Shown here: positions 46,056 to 55,326 of the stretch, piece after piece
How the letters are laid out: the number at the start of each line of letters is the position of its first letter
Numbering within the stretch: position 1 is the first letter of the stretch
From: Hymenobacter glacialis
Lineage (GTDB): Bacteria > Bacteroidota > Bacteroidia > Cytophagales > Hymenobacteraceae
NCBI RefSeq assembly: GCF_001816165.1
Contig: NZ_MDZC01000057.1
Location: 167,931 to 231,930, forward strand
Length of the DNA: 64,000 bases
Reading direction: 5' to 3'
Translations under genes and position numbers: made by a program
The notes under the pieces: generated by a model
Database searches by the model: none
What the model was told of the DNA's origin: nothing
Seen by the model: the letters and a program-made list of their open reading frames with translations, nothing else

Positions 46056-49000
46056 CTAGCGGGGGTAAAACTGCTCCATCAGCCCGCGGGCCTTGGTGCT
46101 GCGGGCGGCATCGCCGCTGCGCTCCGCTGCCTGGTATACGCTTTGCAGGCCCAGGAGGTAGCCGCGCTGGTCGTCTTCAAACAGGCTGGCGTCGGGCTTG
46201 GTGGAGTAGTAGGCCAGCATCTGTTCCGAGCGGCGCGTCATGGTGTCGAGGATTTCGTCGGCGCGCTTCTTTTCGCCGCCGGCTACCAGGGCCGGTACCA
46301 GCTGGGGCGAGTAGTAGTCGTAGGGAATGGTGTTGTCCGGCATCAGCTCTAGCGCTTTCACGGCCACTTCCCGGGCCTTGGCCACGTTGCCTTCGGCCAG
46401 ATAGGCGTTGGCCAGGCGGGCAAACTTGTCGCGGTAGTTGGCGGGGAAGCGCAGGTGATTTTCGTCGTAGAAAATGGTGGGGTCCTGCAGGCCGCGGTAC
46501 TGGAAATCCTTCAGCAGGTGCTGGTAGGTGATGTCCTTTTCCACATAGCCTTCGTCGCCGCTGCGCGGGTCGTAATTCGGGTCCTTCAGCGGCAGCAGGC
46601 GGTAGGCCATGCCTTCGAGCTGGAAGTAGGGCTGCAGGTTCATGTAGTCGCCGGGGTTCACCGTGGAGCTGAAGTAAATGGGGCGCTCCCAGTTGTTGGT
46701 GGCAATCATGTCGAGAATCACCAGGTTTTTCTTCTCAATGGCGCGCTTGCCCATGCTCCACTCCATGCGCGACACCAGCTGCTTCTCGCGGCCCTTGGGG
46801 ATGATGCCCAGCTTCTTCACCGCCGCCGTGTCGATGGGCAGGTAGAAGTTCGGCGTGGGGAACGACATCATGCCCGGGCCGCCTTCCTGGTACTGCACCT
46901 GCAGCAGCGGGTTGTTGTTGGATACCAGCTGAATAAACTCCTTAAGGTTCACGCTCTGCACCGACGGGTTGGCCGCAAAGGGCAGCATGTCGTTGGTGCC
47001 CTGGGCGTACCGGTCTTCGCCCATGCTGATGGGGAACGGCGCCGACTTGTAAGAGCGGCGCTTCATCTGGGCAATGTACCAGTCGGTGTTCAGGTAGCTG
47101 AGCACGGCCACGCGCACGTCCGTGCGGATGCCCTCCACCTCCTGGGCGTACCACAGCGGGAAGGTGTCGTTGTCGCCGTTGGTGAACAGAATGGCGTTTG
47201 GCGCGCAGCTGTTGAGCAGGTTCTTGGCCGAGTCCACCGAGTTGTAGCGGTCGGAGCGGTTGTGGTCGTCCCAGCCCTGGGCCACCATAATGCCGGGCAC
47301 GAGCAGGCCCGCCGCCAGGGCCAGGCCGGCCCGCAGGCCGTCGGCCTTCACCACTTTGCGCAGTAGCTCGGCCACGCCCAGCACGCCCAGGCCTATCCAG
47401 ATGGCAAAGGCAAACGTGGCCCCCGTGAAGGTGTAGTCGCGCTCGCGCGGCTCGCGCGGCGGCTGGTTGAGGTAGAACACAATGGCCAGGCCGGTCATCA
47501 GGAACAGCAGGCCGGTCACCCAGGCGTCTTTGCTGTTGCGGCGGCTCTGGAAATACAGGCCGATGAGGCCCAGAATAAGCGGCAGGGCCAGAAAGTTGTT
47601 GTGCGCCGGGCTCTCGCCAATGCGCGGCGGCAGGTTGGCCGCGCCGGGGCTGAAGGGCGTGACCACGCCCGCCTGCTGTATGTCGGACTCGCGCCCCACG
47701 TAGTTCCACATAAAGTAGCGCCAGAACATGTGGCCCATCTGGTAGCGGAACATGAAGCCCAGGTTCTGGCCCATGCTGGGCTTCACGCCGTCCTGAATGT
47801 CCACCCACTTCTTGTAGTTGGCCACTTGGTCGGGCTCGTAGTTGTAGATGCGCGGCAGCAGCATCTTGTCGCCGTCGGGGTAGCCAGCTTCCTGCTGGCG
47901 GGGCAGAATTTCCTTGTAGGTGCCGGTTTTCAGGTCGCGGGCGTAGCGGGGAGAGCCTTCCTCGTAGTGGTCGGGCTGCGAAAACAGGTGCGGGCCGTAG
48001 AGCAGGGGCCGCGAGCCGTACTGCTCGCGCTTGAGGTAGCTCACAAACGAGAGGACGTCCTCGGGGTCGTTTTCGTTGATGGTGGGCTTAAACGAGCTGC
48101 GAATCGGCACGATGAGGTAGCTCGAATAGCCAATCAGGATAAACACGAAGCACAGCATGGCCGTGTTCAGCAGCTGGCTGCGGTGCTTGAACGACTGCCG
48201 GAAGCCAAAATAAATCAGGCCCGCAAACAGCACCAGAAAGAGTATCAGGCCCGAGTTGAAGGGCAGGCCAATGGTGTTGACGAAGAATACTTCAAACGCG
48301 CCCGCCAGCGTGGGCAAGCCCGGAATGATGCCCACCATGATGGACGCCACAATCACCATGCTCACCACTAGTACGATAATGCCGCCTTTGGTGGTAGGGT
48401 TGGCCGTGCGGCGGTAGTAGTAGATAAAGCCCAGGGCCGGTAGCGTGAGCAGGTTCAGCAAGTGCACGCCGATGCTCAGGCCGATAACGTAGGCAATGAG
48501 GATGAGCCACTTGTCGGAGTCGGCCTCGCTGGCGTGGGCTTCCCACTTCAGCATTATCCAGACCACGGCCGCCGTGCACAGGGCCGACATAGCGTACACC
48601 TCGCCCTCCACGGCATTGAACCAGAACGAGTCGGAGAAGGCAAAGGCCAGTGCGCCCACCACGCCCGCGCTCAGAATGAGCAGGGTCTGCGAGCCGCTGG
48701 GCTCCACCGATTCAGCGGCCAGGTTGTTGGTGGCCGCGTCGCCGCGCAGCACCAGTTTGCGGGCCATGCGGGTGATAATCCAGAACAGAAACAACACCGT
48801 GAAGGCGCTGCTCAGGCCCGACAGAGCGTTGATGAGCACCGCCACCTTGGTCACGTCGCCAAAGGCGAGCAGCGACATCATGCGGCCCAGCAGCAGGAAG
48901 GTGGGCGCGCCGGGGGGATGCGGCACCAGCAGCTTGTAGGAGCAGGCTATGAACTCGCCGCAGTCCCAAAACGAAGCCGTGGGCTCCAGGGTGAGGAAGT

Positions 49001-49067
49001 ACGTGGCGGCAGCAATGGCGAAAACGAGCCAGCCAACGAGGTTATTCAGGCTTTTGAAGGAACGCAT
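46056..49067 (-). CDS. DUF2723 multi-spanning membrane protein with C-terminal TPR-like tail
   Basis: 1003-aa protein common in Bacteroidota. The start MRSFKSLNNLVGWLVF leads into a glycosyltransferase-C-like membrane core: FLTLEPTASFWDCGEFIACSYKL with the acidic first-loop motif, PHPPGAPTFLLLGRM, and about 12 helices to residue 570. A soluble C-terminal part follows with NGDNDTFPLWYAQEVEGIR and a helical TPR-like tail (NAYLAEGNVAKAREVAVKAL). The family is related to protein O-mannosyltransferases; the substrate is unknown. The start at 49067 is preferred over 49100. Confidence 0.88.
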   Translation of the reverse strand: MRSFKSLNNLVGWLVFAIAAATYFLTLEPTASFWDCGEFIACSYKLLVPHPPGAPTFLLLGRMMSLLAFGDVTKVAVLINALSGLSSAFTVLFLFWIITRMARKLVLRGDAATNNLAAESVEPSGSQTLLILSAGVVGALAFAFSDSFWFNAVEGEVYAMSALCTAAVVWIMLKWEAHASEADSDKWLILIAYVIGLSIGVHLLNLLTLPALGFIYYYRRTANPTTKGGIIVLVVSMVIVASIMVGIIPGLPTLAGAFEVFFVNTIGLPFNSGLILFLVLFAGLIYFGFRQSFKHRSQLLNTAMLCFVFILIGYSSYLIVPIRSSFKPTINENDPEDVLSFVSYLKREQYGSRPLLYGPHLFSQPDHYEEGSPRYARDLKTGTYKEILPRQQEAGYPDGDKMLLPRIYNYEPDQVANYKKWVDIQDGVKPSMGQNLGFMFRYQMGHMFWRYFMWNYVGRESDIQQAGVVTPFSPGAANLPPRIGESPAHNNFLALPLILGLIGLYFQSRRNSKDAWVTGLLFLMTGLAIVFYLNQPPREPRERDYTFTGATFAFAIWIGLGVLGVAELLRKVVKADGLRAGLALAAGLLVPGIMVAQGWDDHNRSDRYNSVDSAKNLLNSCAPNAILFTNGDNDTFPLWYAQEVEGIRTDVRVAVLSYLNTDWYIAQMKRRSYKSAPFPISMGEDRYAQGTNDMLPFAANPSVQSVNLKEFIQLVSNNNPLLQVQYQEGGPGMMSFPTPNFYLPIDTAAVKKLGIIPKGREKQLVSRMEWSMGKRAIEKKNLVILDMIATNNWERPIYFSSTVNPGDYMNLQPYFQLEGMAYRLLPLKDPNYDPRSGDEGYVEKDITYQHLLKDFQYRGLQDPTIFYDENHLRFPANYRDKFARLANAYLAEGNVAKAREVAVKALELMPDNTIPYDYYSPQLVPALVAGGEKKRADEILDTMTRRSEQMLAYYSTKPDASLFEDDQRGYLLGLQSVYQAAERSGDAARSTKARGLMEQFYPR

Positions 49068-49289
49068 AGAATCAGTAAGAGCGCAGGCCCCAACGGCCAA
49101 CGCAACAGGCAGAGGGTCGGGAAACGAAAGTTGGGAAAGTAGCTAAAGGTCAAAAGTAGGCATTGCAACGTTGCAGTGGCACGATGTTCGGCCTTCATAG
49201 TTAAGGGCTAATCAGCGCTCTGGTCCGCGCCACCCCGTTGGCAAACCGGAACAGGCCCCCAGTGCGGCTGCCGAACAGGCCAAAAACAC

Positions 49290-49314
49290 GAAAAGCAGCC
49301 ATAAGCTGCTTTTC
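49290..49314. terminator. Intrinsic terminator downstream of the cupredoxin gene
   Basis: 10-bp perfect stem GAAAAGCAGC/GCTGCTTTTC with a 5-nt loop and nearby T-rich sequence, 27 bases past the stop. Confidence 0.75.
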
Positions 49315-49340
49315 ATTTTTCTATTTCCGGGAAATTAAGG

Positions 49341-49988
49341 TCAGTTCTGCAGAACCAGCCGCTTGGTGGAGGCTACTTTGCCGTCTATCAGCAGGCTGTA
49401 GAAGTACACGCCGGCGCGCAGGTTGCTCAGGTCCACGGGCAGGCCGGCGGCGGTGAGCTCCGGCTTGAGGGCAATGGTGCGCAACTCCTGTCCAATAATG
49501 TTGCTCACGCGCAGCTTGTAGTCGGTGCCGGGTTTCTGGTTCAGCTGCACCGTTACCTGGCCGCGGGTGGGGTTGGGGTACACGTTCAGGGAGATGCCCG
49601 CCGTGCGCGCATCGAGCGCGGCCGAAGGGGTGGCCACCACCGTGAGCACGCCGTACTGCCCGAAGCCGGGCGCCCCGTGGGCCTGGCAGTGGTACGGAAA
49701 CACGCCGGGGGTGTTGAAGGTGATGGAGCGCGTCTTGTTGGCGTTGTCCATCGCGAAAGTGGGCCAGGCGCCAATGTCCGATACCGTGGGGTGACTGGAC
49801 TGGCCCACGTAGCTCCAGGTCACCACGTCGCCCACGCTGATGGTGCGCAGGTCGGCCGTGCCCGTGGCGTTGCCCGGCCCGCGGTAGTAGTTGTCGCCCA
49901 CCAGAATGGTGATGTTGGCCGCTACCGACGGCACCAGCGGCAAAGCCAGCAGGGCGAAGAAGGCAACAAACTGAGTAAAGAGTTTCAT
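49341..49988 (-). CDS. Cupredoxin (plastocyanin-like) protein with T9SS sorting domain
   Basis: 215-aa secreted protein with signal peptide MKLFTQFVAFFALLALPLV ending near VAA. Residues about 22-120 are a type 1 copper domain: VGDVVTWSYVGQSSHPTVSD with the first His, and VFPYHCQAHGAPGFGQYGVL with Cys and the second His. An obvious axial Met is missing, with Gln or Gly at that place. Residues about 135-215 are a type A C-terminal sorting domain (NVYPNPTRGQVTVQL, SNIIGQELR, GVYFYSLLIDGKVASTKRLV), indicating export by the type IX system and attachment or release at the surface. Confidence 0.88.
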   Translation of the reverse strand: MKLFTQFVAFFALLALPLVPSVAANITILVGDNYYRGPGNATGTADLRTISVGDVVTWSYVGQSSHPTVSDIGAWPTFAMDNANKTRSITFNTPGVFPYHCQAHGAPGFGQYGVLTVVATPSAALDARTAGISLNVYPNPTRGQVTVQLNQKPGTDYKLRVSNIIGQELRTIALKPELTAAGLPVDLSNLRAGVYFYSLLIDGKVASTKRLVLQN

Positions 49989-50246
49989 ATCGAAAGCAGA
50001 AAAAGGTGAGCCAAAAGGGGCATGAGCCCGAATAGGACAAAGACAAGCACCGTGCCGGAATCGTGCCCCCAACGTAGAACTAACGCAAGACGCCGCCCCA
50101 CGGATTGATAGACCACCAAAGGAGCCAAAAGTTGCTTGGCCGATGAATAAATAACCCGGTAAGAAGCCCGCCGGATGCCTGCGCAATTAATTTATTTAAA
50201 AATTTAAATGCTCAGAACCTTGATGCCAAAAAGGCCGAAAAGGTTG

Positions 50247-51050
50247 CTATAGGTGCCGGATTTCCTGCATGCCGAAGCGCCGCAGCTCGTTTCCGACCGC
50301 CACGGCCAGGCGGCCGTCTTCTTCTACCCCGACAATCTGGCCACTTACCGGCCGGCCCTCCACCGAAAATAAATGCGTCTCCTGGTAGCGGTATAGCGCC
50401 TGCAGGTACGCCTGCCGCAGCTGCCCCACCTGCCCGGCTCGTAGCTGCAGGTAGCGCCGCTCCAGGCACTCCAGTAGGCGCGCCGCCAGCACCTCGCGGG
50501 CATAGGAGCGCCCCGTGAGCTGGCTGAAGGAGGTAGCCGCGGGCAGTGCAAACTGCTGTTGGTTGATATTCAAACCGATACCAATGATACTGTGTTGAAT
50601 TTTTGTGCCGCTCAGGCTGTTTTCAATGAGCACACCGCCCAGCTTTTGGTCGCCGTAGTACAAGTCATTGGGCCATTTCAGCTTGAGTTTGGGGCTAGGG
50701 CCGAGTAGCGCACCAGCCCAGTCGTGCAGGCCCAGAGCCACCGCCTGGCTCAGTAAAAACTGCTGGGCGGCGGCCAGAAACCTAGGCTGCCACACCACCG
50801 AAAGCATGAGATTTTCGGCGGGAGCGGCTTCCCACTGGTTGCCGCGCTGGCCCCGGCCGGCGGTCTGAAAGTCCGTAATTACGGTGCAGCCGTCGCTGGC
50901 CCGGTTTTGGACTATGAGGGCCTGGGCCTCCGTGTTGGTGGAGGCGCACACCGGCAACCACAGCAATTGCTGGCCCGTGAACAAGGTTTGGGGGGTAACA
51001 ACCACTTCCTTCTTTCGCGTTTCGTTAACTTCGTAGACTTTCGGCTGCAA
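50247..51050 (-). CDS. birA: Biotin--[acetyl-CoA-carboxylase] ligase
   Basis: 267-aa monofunctional biotin protein ligase without a DNA-binding domain. The biotinyl-AMP motif is TAGRGQRGNQW (GRGxxG), with the lysine motif LKLKWPNDLYYGDQKLGGVLIE and IGIGLNINQ following. The C-terminal SH3-like domain (VSGQIVGVEEDGRLAVAV) is present. Divergent from rsfS across about 20 bases, so both promoters overlap the start regions. This arrangement is common in Bacteroidota. Confidence 0.93.
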   Translation of the reverse strand: MQPKVYEVNETRKKEVVVTPQTLFTGQQLLWLPVCASTNTEAQALIVQNRASDGCTVITDFQTAGRGQRGNQWEAAPAENLMLSVVWQPRFLAAAQQFLLSQAVALGLHDWAGALLGPSPKLKLKWPNDLYYGDQKLGGVLIENSLSGTKIQHSIIGIGLNINQQQFALPAATSFSQLTGRSYAREVLAARLLECLERRYLQLRAGQVGQLRQAYLQALYRYQETHLFSVEGRPVSGQIVGVEEDGRLAVAVGNELRRFGMQEIRHL

Positions 51051-51072
51051 AGCTTAAACCTAATACCTCAAT

Positions 51073-51453
51073 ATGAAAAGCACGTTGGTCCGTCAGGATT
51101 CAGACACATTGGCAGATTTGGTCATCCGCGGGATGCAGGACAAGAAGGCGTCCGACATCGTGGTGCTGAATTTGAAGGAGCTCAAAAACGCCGTTGCCGA
51201 CTATTTTATCATCTGCTCGGCCAATTCCGATACGCAGATTGAAGCAGTGGCCCGCTCGGTAGAAGAAGAAATTGAAAAGGTAACCGGCGAAAGCCCCTGG
51301 CAAACCGAAGGCCGCACCAACCGCGAGTGGGTGCTGCTGGACTACGTCGACGTGGTAGTGCACGTGTTCCTGCGCGACCGTCGCAAGTTCTACGCCCTCG
51401 AAGAACTGTGGGGCGATGCCGATATCAGCTACATCGAAGCCGAGCCGGCCTAA
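51073..51453 (+). CDS. rsfS: Ribosome silencing factor RsfS
   Basis: 126-aa RsfS/Iojap protein that binds ribosomal protein uL14 and blocks subunit joining in starvation. Motifs: KKASDIVVLNLKELKNAVADYFIICSANSDTQI (split motif), WQTEGRTNREWVLLDYVDVVVHVF and RRKFYALEELWGDA. The length is normal. It lies 114 bases upstream of ftsH on the same strand, a conserved order. Confidence 0.94.
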   Translation: MKSTLVRQDSDTLADLVIRGMQDKKASDIVVLNLKELKNAVADYFIICSANSDTQIEAVARSVEEEIEKVTGESPWQTEGRTNREWVLLDYVDVVVHVFLRDRRKFYALEELWGDADISYIEAEPA

Positions 51454-51567
51454 TTACGCCGGCCCGGTTAAAATAAATACGCTGGTGAAGCGTCTACTCC
51501 AATCCGAACATTTGCTTTCGGCGGGGTGTTGGGCCTGTAGTTATACCTGATTTAACTAGCTATTTTC

Positions 51568-53694
51568 ATGTCGGATAAAAATCCTAATAACAATAAGAAA
51601 AAGAAGCCCCTGATGCCCGCGCCCACTCCCCGGCCCGGCATGCAGCTGTGGGTGCTGGCCGGCTTGCTGTTGTTTCTGGTGGGGGTGATGTGGGTGAACA
51701 ACACCAACTCGCCCACCAAAATCAACCAGCAGCGCTTCGAGCAGATGCTCACGGCGAGCGACGTGCGCGAAATCACCATCATCAACGAAAAAATGGTGGA
51801 GGTGAGCCTCAAGCCCGAGGCCCTGCGCAAGACCGAATACGCCCGGGAGCTCACGCGCCGCACGCCGTTTGGCACGGCCACTACCGGCGCGCAGTTTTAC
51901 TTCCCCATCGTGGACGCTAAAGCGTTTCAGGAGAAGCTGGAAGAATTGCAGAAGGACGTGCCCGCTACCGAGCGCCTGGCGCTCAACATTGACTCCCGCC
52001 AGAGCCCCGGCGACTACATCGGCACCTACGGCTTCATCATTCTGATGATTGTCGGTTTCTGGTTCCTGATGCGCCGCATGGGCAGCGCCGGCGGCCCCGG
52101 CGGCCAGATTTTCAGCATCGGCAAGAGCAAAGCCGCGCTGTTTGAAGGCGGCGACAAGGTGAAAACCACGTTCAAGGACGTGGCCGGCCTGGAAGAAGCC
52201 AAGGAAGAAGTGCAGGAGATTGTGGAGTTCCTCAAGAACCCCAGCAAGTTCACCATTCTGGGTGGTAAAATCCCCAAGGGTGCCCTGCTGGTGGGCCCTC
52301 CCGGCACCGGCAAAACCCTGCTGGCCAAAGCCGTGGCTGGCGAGGCCGACGTGCCGTTCTTCTCGCTCTCGGGTTCCGACTTTGTGGAAATGTTCGTGGG
52401 TGTGGGCGCGGCCCGGGTGCGCGACTTGTTTAAGCAAGCCAAAGCCAAAGCGCCCTGCATCATCTTTATCGATGAGATTGACGCAGTGGGCCGTAGCCGT
52501 TCGCGTGGTTCCACGCCTGGCGGCAACGACGAGCGCGAGAATACGCTAAACTCGCTGCTGGTGGAAATGGACGGTTTCGGTACCGACTCGGGGGTTATCA
52601 TCCTCGCCGCTACCAACCGCCCCGATACCCTGGACTCCGCTCTGCTGCGTCCCGGCCGTTTCGACCGTCAAATCAGCATCGACAAGCCGGATATCAACGG
52701 CCGGACTGAAATTTTCCAGGTGCACCTCAAGCCGCTCACGCTGGGCCCCGACGTGGATGCCCGTCGCCTATCGGCGCAGACGCCCGGCTTTGCCGGCGCC
52801 GAGATTGCCAACGTCTGCAACGAAGCGGCCCTGATTGCTGCCCGTCGCGACAAGAAATTCATCACCGACCAGGACTTCACCGACGCCATCGACCGCGTGA
52901 TTGGGGGCCTGGAGAAGAAGAACAAAATCATCTCGCCCGGCGAAAAGCGCATCGTGGCCTACCACGAAGCCGGTCACGCCATCGCGGGCTGGTTCCTGGA
53001 ACACGTCGACCCGCTGGTGAAGGTGAGCATTGTGCCCCGCGGTGTGGCGGCCCTTGGCTACGCCCAATACCTGCCCAAAGAGCAATTCCTGTACAACACC
53101 GAGCAGCTGATTGACGAGATGTGCATGGCCCTGGGTGGCCGGGCCGCCGAGGAGCTGGTGTTTGGTAAGATTTCTACCGGCGCCCTGAGCGACCTGGAGC
53201 GCATCACCAAAATGGCGTACTCCATCGTGACGATGTATGGCATGAACGCCAAGCTCGGCAACGTGTCGTTCTACGACTCCAAGGGCCAGAGCGAGTACGG
53301 TTTCTCGAAGCCGTATTCAGAAGCCACGTCGCAGATGATAGACGAAGAAGTTCGCACCATCATCGAAAACGCCTACACCCGCACCAAGGAACTCCTCACC
53401 GAGCGCCGCCACGAGCTGGAAGTAGTGGCCAAGGAACTGCTGGAAAAAGAAGTACTGCAGCAGGAAGACCTGACCCGTCTGGTCGGCCCGCGCCCCTTCG
53501 ACACCCAGACCAACTACCAGGCCCACATGGCCGGCACCGACCGCAGCGAAACCGCCTCGGAAGTGCGCGGCGAGCAAGCCGCCGCCGGTGTCATCAGCGA
53601 CCTGCCTGAGCTGCACCTGCCCGGCATCGACGACGACCGTTCGACGCGTCCCGGCAACGATGTGGAAGCCGGCAGCGCCGCTTCGCCCATGTAA
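51568..53694 (+). CDS. ftsH: ATP-dependent zinc metalloprotease FtsH
   Basis: 708-aa inner-membrane AAA+ protease that degrades misfolded and regulated membrane proteins. Two membrane helices lie near residues 17-37 and 150-170. AAA module: Walker [19 protein letters not shown] near residue 245, Walker [14 protein letters not shown], second region of homology [20 protein letters not shown]. The zinc site is [11 protein letters not shown] near residue 465. The C-terminal tail (about 60 residues) is variable. A strong terminator follows at 53715. Confidence 0.97.
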   Translation: MSDKNPNNNKKKKPLMPAPTPRPGMQLWVLAGLLLFLVGVMWVNNTNSPTKINQQRFEQMLTASDVREITIINEKMVEVSLKPEALRKTEYARELTRRTPFGTATTGAQFYFPIVDAKAFQEKLEELQKDVPATERLALNIDSRQSPGDYIGTYGFIILMIVGFWFLMRRMGSAGGPGGQIFSIGKSKAALFEGGDKVKTTFKDVAGLEEAKEEVQEIVEFLKNPSKFTILGGKIPKGALLVGPPGTGKTLLAKAVAGEADVPFFSLSGSDFVEMFVGVGAARVRDLFKQAKAKAPCIIFIDEIDAVGRSRSRGSTPGGNDERENTLNSLLVEMDGFGTDSGVIILAATNRPDTLDSALLRPGRFDRQISIDKPDINGRTEIFQVHLKPLTLGPDVDARRLSAQTPGFAGAEIANVCNEAALIAARRDKKFITDQDFTDAIDRVIGGLEKKNKIISPGEKRIVAYHEAGHAIAGWFLEHVDPLVKVSIVPRGVAALGYAQYLPKEQFLYNTEQLIDEMCMALGGRAAEELVFGKISTGALSDLERITKMAYSIVTMYGMNAKLGNVSFYDSKGQSEYGFSKPYSEATSQMIDEEVRTIIENAYTRTKELLTERRHELEVVAKELLEKEVLQQEDLTRLVGPRPFDTQTNYQAHMAGTDRSETASEVRGEQAAAGVISDLPELHLPGIDDDRSTRPGNDVEAGSAASPM

Positions 53695-53714
53695 GCCAAT
53701 GCTTCTTGCATACT

Positions 53715-53748
53715 AAAAAAAGCCAGCCCGCAACGGCTGGCTTTTTTT
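53715..53748 (+). terminator. Intrinsic terminator after ftsH
   Basis: AAAAAAAGCCAGCC paired with GGCTGGCTTTTTTT around CGCAAC. Confidence 0.9.
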
Positions 53749-53789
53749 GTGGGCTTTGCGGGGCTGCGCGCTGCTATTGCCGGGCCGGT

Positions 53790-53797
53790 TACCTTTG
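53790..53797 (+). promoter_or_regulatory. Putative -7 promoter element (TACCTTTG)
   Basis: Exact TAnnTTTG match, 26 bases before the LUD-protein start. The -33 element is not clear. Confidence 0.5.
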
Positions 53798-53823
53798 ACT
53801 TTCTTTTACCCGCTTCCCTTTCT

Positions 53824-54486
53824 ATGGCAGAATCATCGCGCGAGGCCATTCTGACCCGCATCCGCCAAGGGCTGGCGCAGCCTGCGCCGCTGCCGCCCCG
53901 GCCCGATTTTGCCGCGCCCGTGCACCCGCCGCTCACCAACCCCGACGCGGTGGTGGCGTTTGCCGAGAGCTTCCAGCGCGTGGGCGGCGAGTTCTACTAC
54001 TGTGAGTCGCCGGCGCATCTGGCCGAGCAGCTGACGGCTTTCCAGAAGCGCCGGCAGGTGGGGGCGCCCTACGTGTGGGAGCCCGAACTGCAGGCCCTGC
54101 TGCAGGCGGCTGGCGTTGCCTTTTTAGCCGATGAAACCCGGTTTGTGGAGCAGGCCGACCTGGGGCTGACGTCCTGCGAAGCCTTGGTGGCCCGCACGGG
54201 CAGCATACTGGTGGCCGCCGCCACGGCCAGCGGCCGCCGCCTGAGCATCTACCCCGACCAGCACCTGGTGGTGGCCCGCCCCAGCCAGGTGGTGGCCGAA
54301 ATCGGCGATGCGCTGCGCGTGGTACAGGCCCGCTACGGCAAGCAGATGCCCTCCATGATTTCGCTTACTTCCGGCCCCAGCCGCACCGCCGACATTGAGA
54401 AAACGCTGGTGCTGGGCGCCCACGGCCCGCGCCGCCTCGTGTTGTTTCTGCTGGAAGAAGACGAAGTTTCAACGCCCGCATCCTGA
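53824..54486 (+). CDS. LUD domain protein (LutC/YkgG family)
   Basis: 220-aa cytoplasmic protein. The LUD pattern is seen in DLGLTSCEALVARTGSILVAAATASGRRLSIYPDQHLVVA and in MISLTSGPSRTADIEKTLVLGAHGPRRL, both highly typical (described by segments, with the first starting near residue 118). LutC takes part in lactate oxidation with LutA and LutB, but neither is nearby, and Bacteroidota carry many stand-alone copies after ftsH. The actual substrate is uncertain. The lpxH gene starts 52 bases downstream. Confidence 0.85.
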   Translation: MAESSREAILTRIRQGLAQPAPLPPRPDFAAPVHPPLTNPDAVVAFAESFQRVGGEFYYCESPAHLAEQLTAFQKRRQVGAPYVWEPELQALLQAAGVAFLADETRFVEQADLGLTSCEALVARTGSILVAAATASGRRLSIYPDQHLVVARPSQVVAEIGDALRVVQARYGKQMPSMISLTSGPSRTADIEKTLVLGAHGPRRLVLFLLEEDEVSTPAS

Positions 54487-54538
54487 CCCAACGCGCCGGG
54501 ATTTCCCGCGCGCAACTCTTTTACCCTGCACTGATTGC

Positions 54539-55321
54539 ATGAAGCCACCCCGCACGTTACCCGACTTGGCGCTGCTGCCCGGCCGCCGGGTGTACTTCGC
54601 CTCTGATTTTCATCTGGGGGCGCCCGATGCGGCTTCGTCGCTGGAACGGGAGCGGCGCATTGTGCGCTGGCTGGACGAAGCGGCCAAAGACGCCGCCGCC
54701 ATTTACCTTTTAGGCGATATTTTCGACTTTTGGTTTGAGTACAAGCACGCCATTCCGCGCGGCTTCAGCCGCCTGCAGGGCAAGCTGGCCGAGCTAACTG
54801 ATGCGGGCCTGCCCATCACCATCTTCACCGGCAACCACGACATGTGGATGTTTGGCTACTTCACCCAGGAAATGGGGATTCCGGTGCTGCGCCATGAGGT
54901 GACGCAGCGCATCGGCAACCAGCTCTTTCACATCGGGCACGGCGACGGGCTGGGGCCGAAGGACTACAGCTACAAGGCCCTCAAGCGGGTGTTTTCCTCC
55001 TCGCTGGCGCAGTGGCTGTTTGCGCGGCTGCACCCCAACTTTGGCATTGGCTTGGCCAACAAGTGGAGCCGCCGCAGCCGCATGCAAACCGGCAAAGACG
55101 ACACCAAATACTTCGGCGACGAAGAATGGCTGCTGCAGTACTGCCGCGAGCAGGAAACGCGCCTGCACCACGATTACTACGTGTTCGGCCACCGCCACCT
55201 GCCTCTGGATGTGGCCGTAGGCCCCGGCAGCCGCTACGTCAACCTCGGCGAATGGGTCAATTATTGCTCTTACGGGGTGTATGATGGTAGCGAGCTGGCC
55301 CTTCGGCATTTTGAGAAGTAA
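54539..55321 (+). CDS. lpxH: UDP-2,3-diacylglucosamine diphosphatase (LpxH)
   Basis: 260-aa metallophosphoesterase of lipid A synthesis. Metal and catalytic motifs in order: SDFHLGAP, LLGDIFDFWFEY, TGNHDMWMF, HIGHGDGLG and VFGHRHLPLD. The start at 54539 (MKPPRTLPDL) is chosen over the longer frame to 54395 because that overlaps the LUD gene. It probably shares a transcript with the LUD gene. The next gene begins 5 bases after the stop, but its first 36 codons lie in a repeat. Confidence 0.92.
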   Translation: MKPPRTLPDLALLPGRRVYFASDFHLGAPDAASSLERERRIVRWLDEAAKDAAAIYLLGDIFDFWFEYKHAIPRGFSRLQGKLAELTDAGLPITIFTGNHDMWMFGYFTQEMGIPVLRHEVTQRIGNQLFHIGHGDGLGPKDYSYKALKRVFSSSLAQWLFARLHPNFGIGLANKWSRRSRMQTGKDDTKYFGDEEWLLQYCREQETRLHHDYYVFGHRHLPLDVAVGPGSRYVNLGEWVNYCSYGVYDGSELALRHFEK

Positions 55322-55326
55322 GCACA